From: Chryseobacterium balustinum
GTDB taxonomy: Bacteria; Bacteroidota; Bacteroidia; Flavobacteriales; Weeksellaceae
Assembly: GCF_900168205.1 (NCBI RefSeq)
Contig: NZ_FUZE01000030.1
Span: 1 to 37,252, forward strand
DNA length: 37,252 nucleotides
Direction of reading: 5' to 3'
This document shows positions 1 to 8,372 of this stretch, one piece after another (the first letter of the stretch is position 1; every line of letters begins with the position of its first letter). Position numbers and translations under genes: made by a program. The notes beneath the pieces were generated by a model. It was given only the letters and a program-made list of their open reading frames with translations. It did no database searches and was not told the origin of the DNA.

Positions 1-204
1 GGGAATCCTCGTAACAGGGATACAAAGAATGAAAAATATTTTGATAATGAGTTGTATAAAAGAAGATTCAAAATAGAAAAAGCAAATGCATGGCTTGATA
101 GCTTCAAAGCTTTATTAGTAAGATTTGAGACTTTGAATATTACTTGGACAAATCTACATTATCTCGCTTTCTCTATCTTGTTTCTCAGAAAAATAAAAGT
201 TTAA
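1..204 (+). mobile_element. IS5-family transposase, C-terminal fragment at the window edge
   Basis: Frame 1 is open from the first base to a TAA at 202-204 and gives about 67 residues. The segment reading YKRRFKIEKANAWLDSFKAL is the conserved C-terminal region of IS5-type DDE transposases, carrying the final catalytic Glu (IEKANAW). It is followed by RFETLNITW and a hydrophobic tail, as expected for the family's C-terminus. The N-terminal part and the left end of the element lie outside the window, so I cannot tell whether the element is intact. The right inverted repeat should lie just after the stop, around 195-220, but I cannot fix its boundary without the other end. Confidence 0.82.
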
Positions 205-214
205 ACAGGTTTTA

Positions 215-835
215 CAACAAAACCAACCAACTTATTTACTACAACCAAAATTCACAAATATTGATGAAGTACGCATTCCTAAACCCAAATTTTCTAAAAC
301 ATTTACTATAGGAAAGGTATCTAAAGAAAACAGCTTCTATGGAGAACACAATACGATTTGGATGGTAGCAAAAGAGCTTAGAAACGATATATCAGAAGCC
401 CCCTTATTTATAGAATCAATCAAATTTTACTCAAGACTATTTTCTAAAAAATCTGCCACCATAAAAATTAACATCTACTATAATGAAAACGGAATACCGG
501 GTGACCTGTACAAATCTGCGATAGTTACATGCGTTAAAAAGCAAAAGATTACTGAATTTATCTTTCCCAAACCATTTACTCTTCCAAAAGAAGGAATAAT
601 TGTAGGATTTGAATGGATTTTAAATCAAGAAAACTCTTATCAGAAAATGATGATGATAAACGGTGAGAAAAAAGAAACTATTGGTCATGACCCAATGATA
701 GGCGCTCTTACAGAAAATCCTAAAAATTTTATAATTGGCAATCTATCGCAAGAAGGCTGGATATTTGTGAATGGTTCAAATAATTCTAGCCAAATAACCA
801 AAAATTTGGGAATAGAATTAAAACTTACCAATTGA
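215..835 (+). pseudogene. Carboxypeptidase-like regulatory-domain surface protein, 5'-truncated remnant
   Basis: The open frame runs from just after a stop at 194-196 to the TGA ending at 835. Coding-like sequence (PKFTNIDEVRIPKPKFSKTF and onwards) is already present well before the first ATG at 362, so that ATG is internal to an older gene. The fragment resembles the C-terminal part of Bacteroidota envelope proteins with a carboxypeptidase-like or transthyretin-like N-terminal domain. Shared features are an 'IKFYSRLF' strand, 'INIYYNENGIPGDLYK' and 'FPKPFTLPKEGIIVGFEWI'. The start and N-terminal domain are missing exactly where the IS5 remnant ends, so disruption by the insertion is the simplest reading. 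A short protein from ATG 362 (157 residues) could still be made but would lack a signal peptide. Confidence 0.6.
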
Positions 836-874
836 TTTTTAACCATCAATTAACATCATTGCCCGAAAATTCCG

Positions 875-882
875 TAAATTTG
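875..882 (+). promoter_or_regulatory. Bacteroidota -7 box upstream of pgi
   Basis: TAAATTTG matches the TAnnTTTG consensus of the Bacteroidota primary sigma factor. It lies 86 nt before the pgi ATG in the only sizeable gap upstream of it. No -33 TTG was found at normal spacing, so support is moderate. Confidence 0.4.
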
Positions 883-968
883 CAAATTGAAACTTTATGT
901 GTCTGAATGAGAATGATTTCGACTCTAATTTTTCTACAAATCAGCTTTTTAAACCTTAATTTTAATTT

Positions 969-2609
969 ATGCTATCTAAAATAAATCCTACTCATACTCA
1001 AAGCTGGAAAGCCCTCGACGAACACTTTGGAAATAATGATTTTGAGCTAAGAACTCTTTTTCAATATAATCCAAACCGTTTTGAGGAGTTTTCTATCAAA
1101 AAAGACAATTTTTTATTCGATTATTCTAAAAATTTAATCGATTCAAGAACAAAAGAGCTTCTTTTGAATCTTGCAGAAGAATGTCAGTTGAAGGATGCTA
1201 TTTCTAAAATGTTTTCGGGTGACAAAATCAACGAAACGGAAGGAAGAGCAGTTTTGCATACAGCATTAAGAGATTTCTCTGATAAGGAAATTTTGGTTGA
1301 CGGTGAAAATATTAAGCCTCAAATCAAAAGAGTTTTGGAGCACATGAAATCTTTCTCTGAAAAAATTATTTCAGGAGAGCATAAAGGTTTTAGTGGAAAA
1401 GAAATTACTGATGTGGTGAACATCGGAATCGGAGGTTCAGATTTAGGACCGGTAATGGTAGTTTCTGCCTTAAAGCATTTTAAAACAAGATTGGATGTTC
1501 ATTTCGTTTCAAACGTAGACGGAAATCATATCGCTGAAGTGGTGAAAAATTTAAATCCTGAAACCACTTTATTTATTATTGCTTCGAAAACGTTTACGAC
1601 TCAGGAAACAATGACGAATGCTAATTCTGCAAAAGACTGGTTTTTAAAAGCAGGGAAACAGGAAGATGTAGCCAAACATTTCGTTGCTTTATCAACTAAT
1701 ATTCAATCAGTTAAAGACTTCGGAATCGCAGAAGAAAACATCTTCGAATTCTGGGATTGGGTTGGCGGAAGATATTCATTGTGGAGCGCAATTGGTTTAA
1801 GCATTGTTCTATCTGTTGGATATGAAAACTTTGAACAATTATTAAAAGGTGCCGAAAATACAGACCAACATTTTCAAACAGCAGATTTTTCTGAAAACGT
1901 TCCTGTCTTAATGGCGCTTTTAGGAATTTGGTACCGTAATTTTTATGCTGCAACAAGTCACGCAGTGCTGCCTTATTCTCAATACTTAGACAGATTTGCG
2001 GCCTATCTTCAACAGGGAGATATGGAAAGCAATGGAAAATGTGTCGATAGAAACGGAGAATTTGTAGAATATGAAACAGGTCCGATTATTTGGGGAGAAC
2101 CGGGAACAAACGGACAACACGCTTTTTATCAATTGATTCATCAAGGAACAGAATTGATTCCTGCTGATTTTATTGCGTACGCGAAAAGTCCGAACAAAGT
2201 TTCTGATCATCAGGATAAATTATTGGCCAACTTTTTCGCTCAAACTGAAGCTTTAGCTTTTGGTAAAAACGAAGAAGAAGTGGAATCTGAATTACAAGCT
2301 TCAGGAAAGTCTGAAGAAGAAATAGATTTCTTGTTAAATTACAAAGTCTTCCACGGAAACACTCCAACTAACTCGCTGTTAATTAAAGAGTTAAATCCAT
2401 TTTCATTAGGGCAACTAATTGCACTATATGAGCACAAAATATTTGTACAAGGAGTAATCTGGAATATTTTCAGTTTTGACCAGTTTGGGGTGGAATTAGG
2501 AAAAGTTTTAGCAAATAAAATTTTACCGGAACTTGAAAGTAATGAGACAATTAACTCTCATGACAGTTCTACGAATGGGTTGATTAATTATTATAAAGGG
2601 AATAAGTAA
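969..2609 (+). CDS. pgi: Glucose-6-phosphate isomerase
   Basis: Interconverts glucose 6-phosphate and fructose 6-phosphate in glycolysis and gluconeogenesis, in the cytosol. The 546-residue length is normal for the long bacterial/eukaryotic PGI type. Visible motifs are NIGIGGSDLG (about 151-160), SNVDGNHI (181-188), the sugar-phosphate-binding SKTFTTQET (206-214), the family signature GGRYSLWSAIG (266-276), QGDMESNGK with the catalytic Glu (349-357), and near the C-terminus GKVLANKI with the catalytic Lys. All expected catalytic regions are present. The ATG at 969 is the first in frame and gives a normal N-terminus. It is followed by 100 bp of AT-rich spacer before folD, so it may be transcribed alone or read through into folD. 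Confidence 0.97.
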   Translation: MLSKINPTHTQSWKALDEHFGNNDFELRTLFQYNPNRFEEFSIKKDNFLFDYSKNLIDSRTKELLLNLAEECQLKDAISKMFSGDKINETEGRAVLHTALRDFSDKEILVDGENIKPQIKRVLEHMKSFSEKIISGEHKGFSGKEITDVVNIGIGGSDLGPVMVVSALKHFKTRLDVHFVSNVDGNHIAEVVKNLNPETTLFIIASKTFTTQETMTNANSAKDWFLKAGKQEDVAKHFVALSTNIQSVKDFGIAEENIFEFWDWVGGRYSLWSAIGLSIVLSVGYENFEQLLKGAENTDQHFQTADFSENVPVLMALLGIWYRNFYAATSHAVLPYSQYLDRFAAYLQQGDMESNGKCVDRNGEFVEYETGPIIWGEPGTNGQHAFYQLIHQGTELIPADFIAYAKSPNKVSDHQDKLLANFFAQTEALAFGKNEEEVESELQASGKSEEEIDFLLNYKVFHGNTPTNSLLIKELNPFSLGQLIALYEHKIFVQGVIWNIFSFDQFGVELGKVLANKILPELESNETINSHDSSTNGLINYYKGNK

Positions 2610-2709
2610 AAAGATAATTAATGAATGATTCGATGAAATAATGAAAGTACAACTCATTTAAACATTCATTTTCAATATTTAAAAATCTAATAAAGTAATA
2701 AAAGTAAAA

Positions 2710-3594
2710 ATGGCAGAAATTCTTGACGGATTAAAAATATCCAAAGAAATCAAAGCAGAAATCAAGGTTGAAGTTGATAAGATCATTGCTAGCAAAAGAA
2801 GAGCACCCCATTTAGTAGCTATTCTTGTTGGGAACAACGGAGCAAGCAAGGCGTATGTAAATGCTAAAGTGAAAGACTGTGAAGAAGTAGGATTTCAATC
2901 TAGCTTAATTAAATTTCCAAGTACAGTTTCTGAGTCTGAATTATTGGAAAAAATCGACGAACTTAATAAAGATAAATCTGTAGACGGTTTTATCGTTCAG
3001 TTACCTTTACCCGACCAGGTTGATCAGGAGAAAATTATCAACGCTATCGATCCGAGAAAAGATGTTGACGGCTTCCACCCTACAAATTTCGGAAAAATGG
3101 CTTTAGAAATGGATACTTTCTTGCCTGCAACTCCTTTCGGAATTTTAACTTTATTAGAAAGATACAATATCGAAACAAAAGGTAAAGACTGTGTAATTAT
3201 CGGAAGAAGTAAAATCGTGGGAAGACCAATGAGTATTTTGATGGGAAGAAAAGATTTTCCTGGAAACTCTACTGTTACCCTGACTCACTCTTACACGAAA
3301 GACATCGAAGAATATACTAAAAAAGCAGACATTGTAATTACCGCTTTGGGTGATCCTCACTTTTTGAAAGGAGAAATGATCAAAGACGGAGCAGTAATTG
3401 TTGACGTAGGTATTACAAGAGTAGACAACGACTCTCCAAAAGGATATTATTTGGCAGGTGACGTAGATTTTGACAGTTGTGCAGCAAAAGCAAGCTGGAT
3501 TACGCCTGTTCCCGGAGGAGTAGGTCCTATGACAAGAGCGATGTTGATGAAAAATACCATCATTGCTTATAAGACTTCGGTCTATAACGACTAA
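2710..3594 (+). CDS. folD: Bifunctional methylenetetrahydrofolate dehydrogenase / methenyltetrahydrofolate cyclohydrolase
   Basis: Catalyses NADP-dependent oxidation of 5,10-methylene-THF and hydrolysis to 10-formyl-THF, feeding purine and formyl-Met synthesis. The 294-residue length fits FolD. Diagnostic segments are the catalytic Lys in AYVNAKVKDCEEVG (about 48-61), VQLPLPDQVDQEKI with KDVDGFHP (about 96-124), the Rossmann-fold GRSKIVGRPMS (about 165-175), and the C-terminal TPVPGGVGPMTRAML. The start is the first ATG, preceded only by AT-rich sequence. The queE gene begins 6 nt after the stop, so the two are very likely cotranscribed. Confidence 0.97.
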   Translation: MAEILDGLKISKEIKAEIKVEVDKIIASKRRAPHLVAILVGNNGASKAYVNAKVKDCEEVGFQSSLIKFPSTVSESELLEKIDELNKDKSVDGFIVQLPLPDQVDQEKIINAIDPRKDVDGFHPTNFGKMALEMDTFLPATPFGILTLLERYNIETKGKDCVIIGRSKIVGRPMSILMGRKDFPGNSTVTLTHSYTKDIEEYTKKADIVITALGDPHFLKGEMIKDGAVIVDVGITRVDNDSPKGYYLAGDVDFDSCAAKASWITPVPGGVGPMTRAMLMKNTIIAYKTSVYND

Positions 3595-3600
3595 TTTGAA

Positions 3601-4230
3601 ATGAATAAAGAAGAAGATATATTATTAAAAGAAGGTAAAATGCTCCCTGTGATGGAGCATTTTTACACTATTCAGGGAGAAGGGGCGCACACAGGAAAAG
3701 CAGCTTATTTCATTAGACTTGGTGGATGCGACGTTGGTTGCCACTGGTGTGATGTGAAAGAAAGCTGGGATCCTACGCTGCATCCCCTGATGAATGCTGA
3801 AGAAATTGCAGAAACTGCCGCAAAACATTGTAAAACGATTGTTTTGACTGGTGGCGAACCTTTAATGTGGAATTTAGATATTTTGACTTCTAAATTAAAA
3901 GAATTAGGGTGCACTATTCATATCGAAACTTCAGGAGCATATCCTTTAAGCGGACAAATCGACTGGATTACTCTTTCACCAAAGAAAACCGGCCTTCCGA
4001 AAGAAGAAATTTACGCTAAAGCTCATGAGCTGAAAATGATTGTTTTTAATAATAATGATTTTAAATTTGCTGAAGAACAGGCCACAAAAGTTTCCGAAAG
4101 TTGCAAATTATATCTTCAGAGCGAATGGAGCAAGCGAGACGAGATGTATCCAAAGATGACCGATTTTATACTTGCAAAACCACGTTGGCAAGCATCGGTT
4201 CAGACGCATAAGTACCTGAATATTCCATAA
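3601..4230 (+). CDS. queE: 7-carboxy-7-deazaguanine synthase (radical SAM)
   Basis: Radical SAM enzyme that contracts 6-carboxy-tetrahydropterin to 7-carboxy-7-deazaguanine in the queuosine/preQ0 pathway. The protein opens with the QueE-type FYTIQGEGAHTGKAAYFIRL. The 4Fe-4S cysteines are C43, C47 and C50 in GGCDVGCHWC, giving CxxxCxxC spacing. TGGEP at 83-87 is the SAM-binding motif. Length (209 residues) is typical. The ATG at 3601 is 6 nt after folD; an internal ATG at 3637 (MLPVMEHF) would also give a plausible start nearer the conserved region. No other queuosine gene is in the window. Confidence 0.93.
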   Translation: MNKEEDILLKEGKMLPVMEHFYTIQGEGAHTGKAAYFIRLGGCDVGCHWCDVKESWDPTLHPLMNAEEIAETAAKHCKTIVLTGGEPLMWNLDILTSKLKELGCTIHIETSGAYPLSGQIDWITLSPKKTGLPKEEIYAKAHELKMIVFNNNDFKFAEEQATKVSESCKLYLQSEWSKRDEMYPKMTDFILAKPRWQASVQTHKYLNIP

Positions 4231-4264
4231 ATTGTTTATATTAGCCTCTGCTTTTCATTAGAAG

Positions 4265-5635
4265 ATGCAAAGAATACGATATTCCCGTTATTTAAAATCA
4301 ATTATCATATTGCTCGACCTTTTGGTTCTTGCGACTGTTTTTGTATTTTATTTCTTAAACACTTCTAGGGATTTGGTACATAATCGGGAGCTATGGTACG
4401 AAAGCTCTTTCCCTTTACTTCTTGTTATCTTCTTTTGGGTTTTATTAAGTGGAAGAACTAAGATTTATAACATATCAAGAAATCTCACTTATATTCTATT
4501 TGTAGAGCGTATTATTATTCACTTTCTCTTATTTATAATAGGTTTGGTATTGATAAGAAAAGTGAGCAACAATCAGTTTTTTAGTTCGGAGCTGACCTGG
4601 CTTTCGCTTTATCTTTTTGTTTTTATATTTACATTAAAATCTGCTGTCTATTTTTTGATAAGATACATCAGAACCATGGGAGTCAACCATAGAAACGTGA
4701 TGTTTCTGAGTGAAAATAAATCAACCGAGGTTTTAAAAAGAATAATTGAAGACAGAAAAGATTTTGGATATAAAATATTTAATTACAACTCAACTGAAGT
4801 AAATACAGAAGATCTTGTAGAGTTTTGGAAAAAAAATGGAATCCACACCTTGTTTCTTCCTACAGAAAATTCGTTTACAAATGAATTGGAAGATAAGATG
4901 TTCAGATTAGCAGAAGCCAACAAAGTGCATATTTCTTTGATTCCGAATATCTCGAAGAACAATTTTTTCTTTTATGATTTAGGATATATTCAAACTCAAC
5001 CGATTTTAACCCAAGCAAAGTATCCTTTAGATTACTATTCTAATTTTTTACTCAAGAGAATCTTTGATATTATTTTTTCGGTCTTGGTTTTGCTATTCAT
5101 TTGTTCGTGGTTATTTCCCATTATTGCAATTTTAATTAAAAGAAGTTCTAAAGGACCTGTATTTTTTATTCAGAAAAGATATGGTTTCCATGAGGAGGTT
5201 TTTAATTGCATTAAATTCAGAACAATGGTTGTGAATGAAGATTCCGCCACTAAAACAACAGGTGAAAATGATTCAAGAATTACCCAAATAGGAAAGTTTT
5301 TAAGGAAAACCAGCCTTGATGAGATGCCACAGTTTATCAATGTTTTGAAAGGTGAAATGTCTATTGTAGGACCAAGACCACACATGTTGGCTGTTGATGA
5401 TTATTACAAACCAAAAATAGGAAGATACAGCTTAAGAAGTTTAGCCAACCCGGGAATTACAGGTTTAGCTCAAGTAAATGGTTTACGAGGTGATGCAGGA
5501 AATGTAGAAATAGAAATGAACAAGAGAATTCTTGCCGACGCATTCTACATCAGAAACTGGAGCTTCACTTTAGATATCGTGATTATTTTAAAGACCATTT
5601 TACTAGTAATAACTGGAGATAAAAATGCAAAATAA
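4265..5635 (+). CDS. Undecaprenyl-phosphate sugar phosphotransferase (WcaJ-type polyprenyl glycosylphosphotransferase)
   Basis: Predicted inner-membrane enzyme that transfers a sugar-1-phosphate from a nucleotide sugar to undecaprenyl phosphate, the first step of an exopolysaccharide, capsule or glycan repeat unit. The N-terminal third has about four hydrophobic segments, followed by a soluble region resembling the CoA-binding-like domain of the family. The C-terminal domain (from about residue 265, KRIFDIIFSV) has a membrane helix and the catalytic core: KFRTM, KTSLDEMPQ with the Asp-Glu pair, and GPRPH, then NPGITGLAQVNG. No other polysaccharide genes flank it, which is unusual because these enzymes normally sit at the head of a cluster. 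The sugar substrate cannot be read from the sequence. Confidence 0.9.
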   Translation: MQRIRYSRYLKSIIILLDLLVLATVFVFYFLNTSRDLVHNRELWYESSFPLLLVIFFWVLLSGRTKIYNISRNLTYILFVERIIIHFLLFIIGLVLIRKVSNNQFFSSELTWLSLYLFVFIFTLKSAVYFLIRYIRTMGVNHRNVMFLSENKSTEVLKRIIEDRKDFGYKIFNYNSTEVNTEDLVEFWKKNGIHTLFLPTENSFTNELEDKMFRLAEANKVHISLIPNISKNNFFFYDLGYIQTQPILTQAKYPLDYYSNFLLKRIFDIIFSVLVLLFICSWLFPIIAILIKRSSKGPVFFIQKRYGFHEEVFNCIKFRTMVVNEDSATKTTGENDSRITQIGKFLRKTSLDEMPQFINVLKGEMSIVGPRPHMLAVDDYYKPKIGRYSLRSLANPGITGLAQVNGLRGDAGNVEIEMNKRILADAFYIRNWSFTLDIVIILKTILLVITGDKNAK

Positions 5636-5738
5636 GACGAGGTTTAGTAACAATATTTTAGATTTTTGCGATCAAACAAAGGCTTAGCCTTAACCTCAAC
5701 TTTAAAAAAATTAAATAAAAATAGCCTAATTTAGCAGA

Positions 5739-6491
5739 ATGTTAAAAAAGTTTTTTACAGCCGTAGGAGAATACATGATTCTTATCGGTAAATCTCTTCA
5801 AAAGCCTCAGAAAATGAGAGTCTTCTGGAAGTTATTTATGCGAGAAATCAATGACTTGGGAGTCAACTCATTTGGGTTGGTTATTTTCACGTCTATCTTT
5901 GTCGGGGCCGTTGTTGCCATTCAGATGTTTAACAATTTTGATGCCTCATCGTTTCCCATTCCTCCTGCATTTGTTGGTTATGCAACCAAAGCAGTTTTAG
6001 TATTAGAGTTCGCTCCTACTATTATCAGTTTAATTTTAGCCGGAAAAGTAGGTTCATATATTGCCTCCACCATTGGCACGATGCGTGTTTCGGAACAGAT
6101 TGATGCCTTAGATATTATGGGAGTAAACTCTCCTAATTTTTTAATTTTACCTAAAATCATTGCTTGTCTTATTTTCAACCCGCTTTTAATTGCAATCAGT
6201 ATCGTTTTTGGTATTGGCGGCGGTTATATTGCAGGAATCCTTACAGGTAACTGGACAACAGCAGATTATATTACAGGTATTCAAATGTATATGCCTAATT
6301 TATTTATCTTCTATGCATTTGCCAAAACGATTGTTTTTGCATTTGTAATTGCTACCGTTCCTTCTTATTTTGGATATTTTGTAAACGGAGGTTCATTGGA
6401 AGTAGGTAGAGCAAGTACACAAGCCGTGGTTTGGACGATGGTATTTATCATTATATCTGAATTAATTTTAACACAATTAATATTAAGCTAA
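5739..6491 (+). CDS. mlaE: MlaE-family ABC transporter permease (lipid asymmetry maintenance)
   Basis: Inner-membrane permease of the Mla-type phospholipid transporter, which moves phospholipids between the outer and inner membranes. The 250-residue length and hydrophobic profile (about five or six segments) fit MlaE/YrbE. Characteristic segments are FTSIFVGAVVAIQM, LEFAPTIISLILAGKVGS, ASTIGTMRVSEQIDALDIMG and VPSYFGYFVNGG. The stop and the ATG of the ATPase gene overlap by one base (TAATG), indicating translational coupling. An MCE-domain MlaD partner is not encoded next to it and must be elsewhere. An imperfect -7 box (TAATTTAG) lies 4 nt before the ATG. Confidence 0.93.
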   Translation: MLKKFFTAVGEYMILIGKSLQKPQKMRVFWKLFMREINDLGVNSFGLVIFTSIFVGAVVAIQMFNNFDASSFPIPPAFVGYATKAVLVLEFAPTIISLILAGKVGSYIASTIGTMRVSEQIDALDIMGVNSPNFLILPKIIACLIFNPLLIAISIVFGIGGGYIAGILTGNWTTADYITGIQMYMPNLFIFYAFAKTIVFAFVIATVPSYFGYFVNGGSLEVGRASTQAVVWTMVFIIISELILTQLILS

Positions 6492-7306
6492 TGATTGAGG
6501 TAAAAAATCTTAAAAAGAGTTTTGGTGATGTTGAAGTGCTTAAAGGAATTTCAACCACCTTCGAAAAAGGCAAAACAAACCTGATTATCGGACAAAGTGG
6601 ATCCGGAAAAACCGTTTTTCTTAAAAGTTTATTAAACGTTTATCAACCTTCATCAGGAGAAATCTTGTTTGACGGAAGAGATATCAATGTAATGAATCGT
6701 GAAGAAAAGCAGCATTTACGCTCTGAAATAGGAACTTTATTTCAGGGAAGTGCATTGTTTGATTCATTAACTGTTGAAGAAAACATCATGTTTCCGCTTG
6801 ATATGTTTACCAATTTGACGTTCAGAGAAAAGAAAAGAAGAGTTTTTGAGGTAATCGGAAGAGTACATTTAGATAAAGCCAACAGAAAGTTTCCATCTGA
6901 AATTTCCGGGGGTATGCAAAAGCGTGTGGCGATAGCAAGAGCAATTGTAAACCACCCAAAATATTTGTTCTGTGATGAGCCAAACTCAGGATTAGATCCT
7001 TATACTTCTAATGTAATTGATGATTTATTGCTTGAAATAACCAAAGAATACAATACTACAACCATTATTAATACCCATGATATGAACTCGGTGATGACAA
7101 TTGGCGAGAAAATTGTATATCTGAGATTGGGCATAAAAGAATGGGAAGGTAATAAGGACATTCTGATTACTGCAGGCAATAAAAATCTAATCGATTTCGT
7201 TTATTCATCAGAATTATTTAAGGAATTGAGAGAGTATCTATTGGAGAATAATAAGACGATTGAAAATACGATTACAAAAATAGACGATAATGAAAAAATT
7301 AATTAG
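6491..7306 (+). CDS. mlaF: MlaF-family ABC transporter ATP-binding protein
   Basis: Cytosolic ATPase that powers the MlaE permease encoded just upstream. It contains a complete nucleotide-binding domain: Walker A GQSGSGKT (34-41), a Q-loop in GTLFQGSALFDSLTVEENI, the ABC signature ISGGMQKR (about 137-144), Walker B with D-loop in LFCDEPNSGLDP, and the switch His in INTHDM. The sequence after the signature resembles MlaF rather than an importer ATPase. At 271 residues it is standard, with a polar C-terminal tail. The last 17 nt overlap the next gene, which starts in another frame. Confidence 0.93.
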   Translation: MIEVKNLKKSFGDVEVLKGISTTFEKGKTNLIIGQSGSGKTVFLKSLLNVYQPSSGEILFDGRDINVMNREEKQHLRSEIGTLFQGSALFDSLTVEENIMFPLDMFTNLTFREKKRRVFEVIGRVHLDKANRKFPSEISGGMQKRVAIARAIVNHPKYLFCDEPNSGLDPYTSNVIDDLLLEITKEYNTTTIINTHDMNSVMTIGEKIVYLRLGIKEWEGNKDILITAGNKNLIDFVYSSELFKELREYLLENNKTIENTITKIDDNEKIN

Positions 7307-7928
7307 CGCAGCATTAATAGGCTTTTCAGTTTTTGCATCAGCACAAATTTCTTTGGCGGCAAAAGCCAATGCAGTAATTCCTACAAGCTCAGCTTCGTGG
7401 AAGAATTTAAAATCTGCGGCAACCAACGCAGTAGAGCAAAAAGGAAAAAACATTACCGGATTTAATGTTGGTTTATCTTTAAAAATCGATTTACCAACCG
7501 CATTATATCTAATGCCGGAAATTTATTATACCAATTTCAGCAATGAAGTTACTGTACAAAATGATGTAAATGCAGCGCAAACTACTATTAAAGCTAAAAA
7601 TAGCAGAGTAGATATTCCTGTTTTGGTTGGGGTAAATGTGTTGGGGAATTTATTAAGTGCTTATGCAGGTCCAGTTGGAAGTTTCAATTTAGCCAAAAGC
7701 GACAATTTTGATAATTTCGTACAGAAAGTTGATGCAAAAGAATTCACAGTAGGGTACCAACTAGGTGTACAAAGTGAAATCAAAAAGCTAATTCTTTCCG
7801 CAAGATATGAAGGTGCTTTTTCTAAAGATCAGAGAAAATTCATCAATAATGTAGCAGGATCAAGTCAGGAAATCAATTATGATAACAGATCAAGCTTATT
7901 TTTATTAGGTTTAGGATATAAATTCTAA
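7290..7928 (+). CDS. Outer-membrane beta-barrel protein, porin/PorT-like
   Basis: A 212-residue exported protein. Residues 1-19 (MKKLISAALIGFSVFASAQ) form a clear signal peptide. The rest alternates aromatic and polar residues in strand-like stretches (GFNVGLSLKIDL, LYLMPEIYYTNF, LLSAYAGPVGSF, TVGYQLGVQSEI, LILSARYEGAF), ending SSLFLLGLGYKF with the terminal Phe used by the BAM complex. It fits the small Bacteroidota outer-membrane beta-barrel families. Its ATG lies 17 nt inside the end of mlaF, so the three genes probably form one operon. An outer-membrane role with the Mla transporter is inferred from position only. Confidence 0.78.
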   Translation: MKKLISAALIGFSVFASAQISLAAKANAVIPTSSASWKNLKSAATNAVEQKGKNITGFNVGLSLKIDLPTALYLMPEIYYTNFSNEVTVQNDVNAAQTTIKAKNSRVDIPVLVGVNVLGNLLSAYAGPVGSFNLAKSDNFDNFVQKVDAKEFTVGYQLGVQSEIKKLILSARYEGAFSKDQRKFINNVAGSSQEINYDNRSSLFLLGLGYKF

Positions 7929-7947
7929 TTAGAAATATTTAATCATA

Positions 7948-7979
7948 AAAAATCCTCAAATTTAAATTTGAGGATTTTT
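7948..7979. terminator. Bidirectional terminator between the beta-barrel gene and the convergent membrane-protein gene
   Basis: A perfect 16-nt inverted repeat, AAAAATCCTCAAATTT at 7948-7963 followed directly by its complement to 7979, with A- and T-tracts at the ends so it can work on both strands. The minus-strand gene's stop codon sits inside it. Confidence 0.8.
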
Positions 7980-8273
7980 ATTTTCTTGTTCAAGCTCAGC
8001 CTGACGTTTTTCAATTTCAATAGCTTGTTTTTCAAGTTCTTCTTTTTCTTTCTGAAGCTGCTTAAACTCCTTTCTTTTGGCTTCTTCTTTTATGGCACTG
8101 CCTTTACTTACATAACCAATCATTCCTCCGAAAATTAAACCGATCCCAATCCCTGCCATAACTCCCATTACATGCGAAATTGTAATTTTCTCAACCGTAA
8201 AGTCTGTTGTCAGATAAAAAAGTAAGGCAGATACTGCAAGGAGTATCATCCCTATAATCGAAATACTTTTCAT
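7962..8273 (-). CDS. Small membrane protein with C-terminal coiled coil, unknown function
   Basis: A 103-residue protein. Residues about 5-25 (IIGMILLAVSALLFYL) and 34-55 (VMGVMAGIGIGLIFGGMIGYV) are two membrane helices. They are followed by a highly charged Glu/Lys/Gln-rich helix (about 62-98) that should form a coiled coil. I do not recognise a named family. The gene stands alone, convergent with the Mla operon across a shared terminator. A role as a small membrane-anchored scaffold is possible but unsupported. Confidence 0.7.
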   Translation of the reverse strand: MKSISIIGMILLAVSALLFYLTTDFTVEKITISHVMGVMAGIGIGLIFGGMIGYVSKGSAIKEEAKRKEFKQLQKEKEELEKQAIEIEKRQAELEQENKNPQI

Positions 8274-8372
8274 AATAGTGTTTTTTGTGGTGAATATTTA
8301 TTTATAAATTTAAACTAAAATTTACAAATTCTTTCGGTCAATTCATTTTATTAAAAATTTAATTTGTTTCTA

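Noticed and set aside
836..968. Riboswitch upstream of pgi
   Set aside because: Only a -7 box and AT-rich sequence; no paired stems long enough to support an aptamer.
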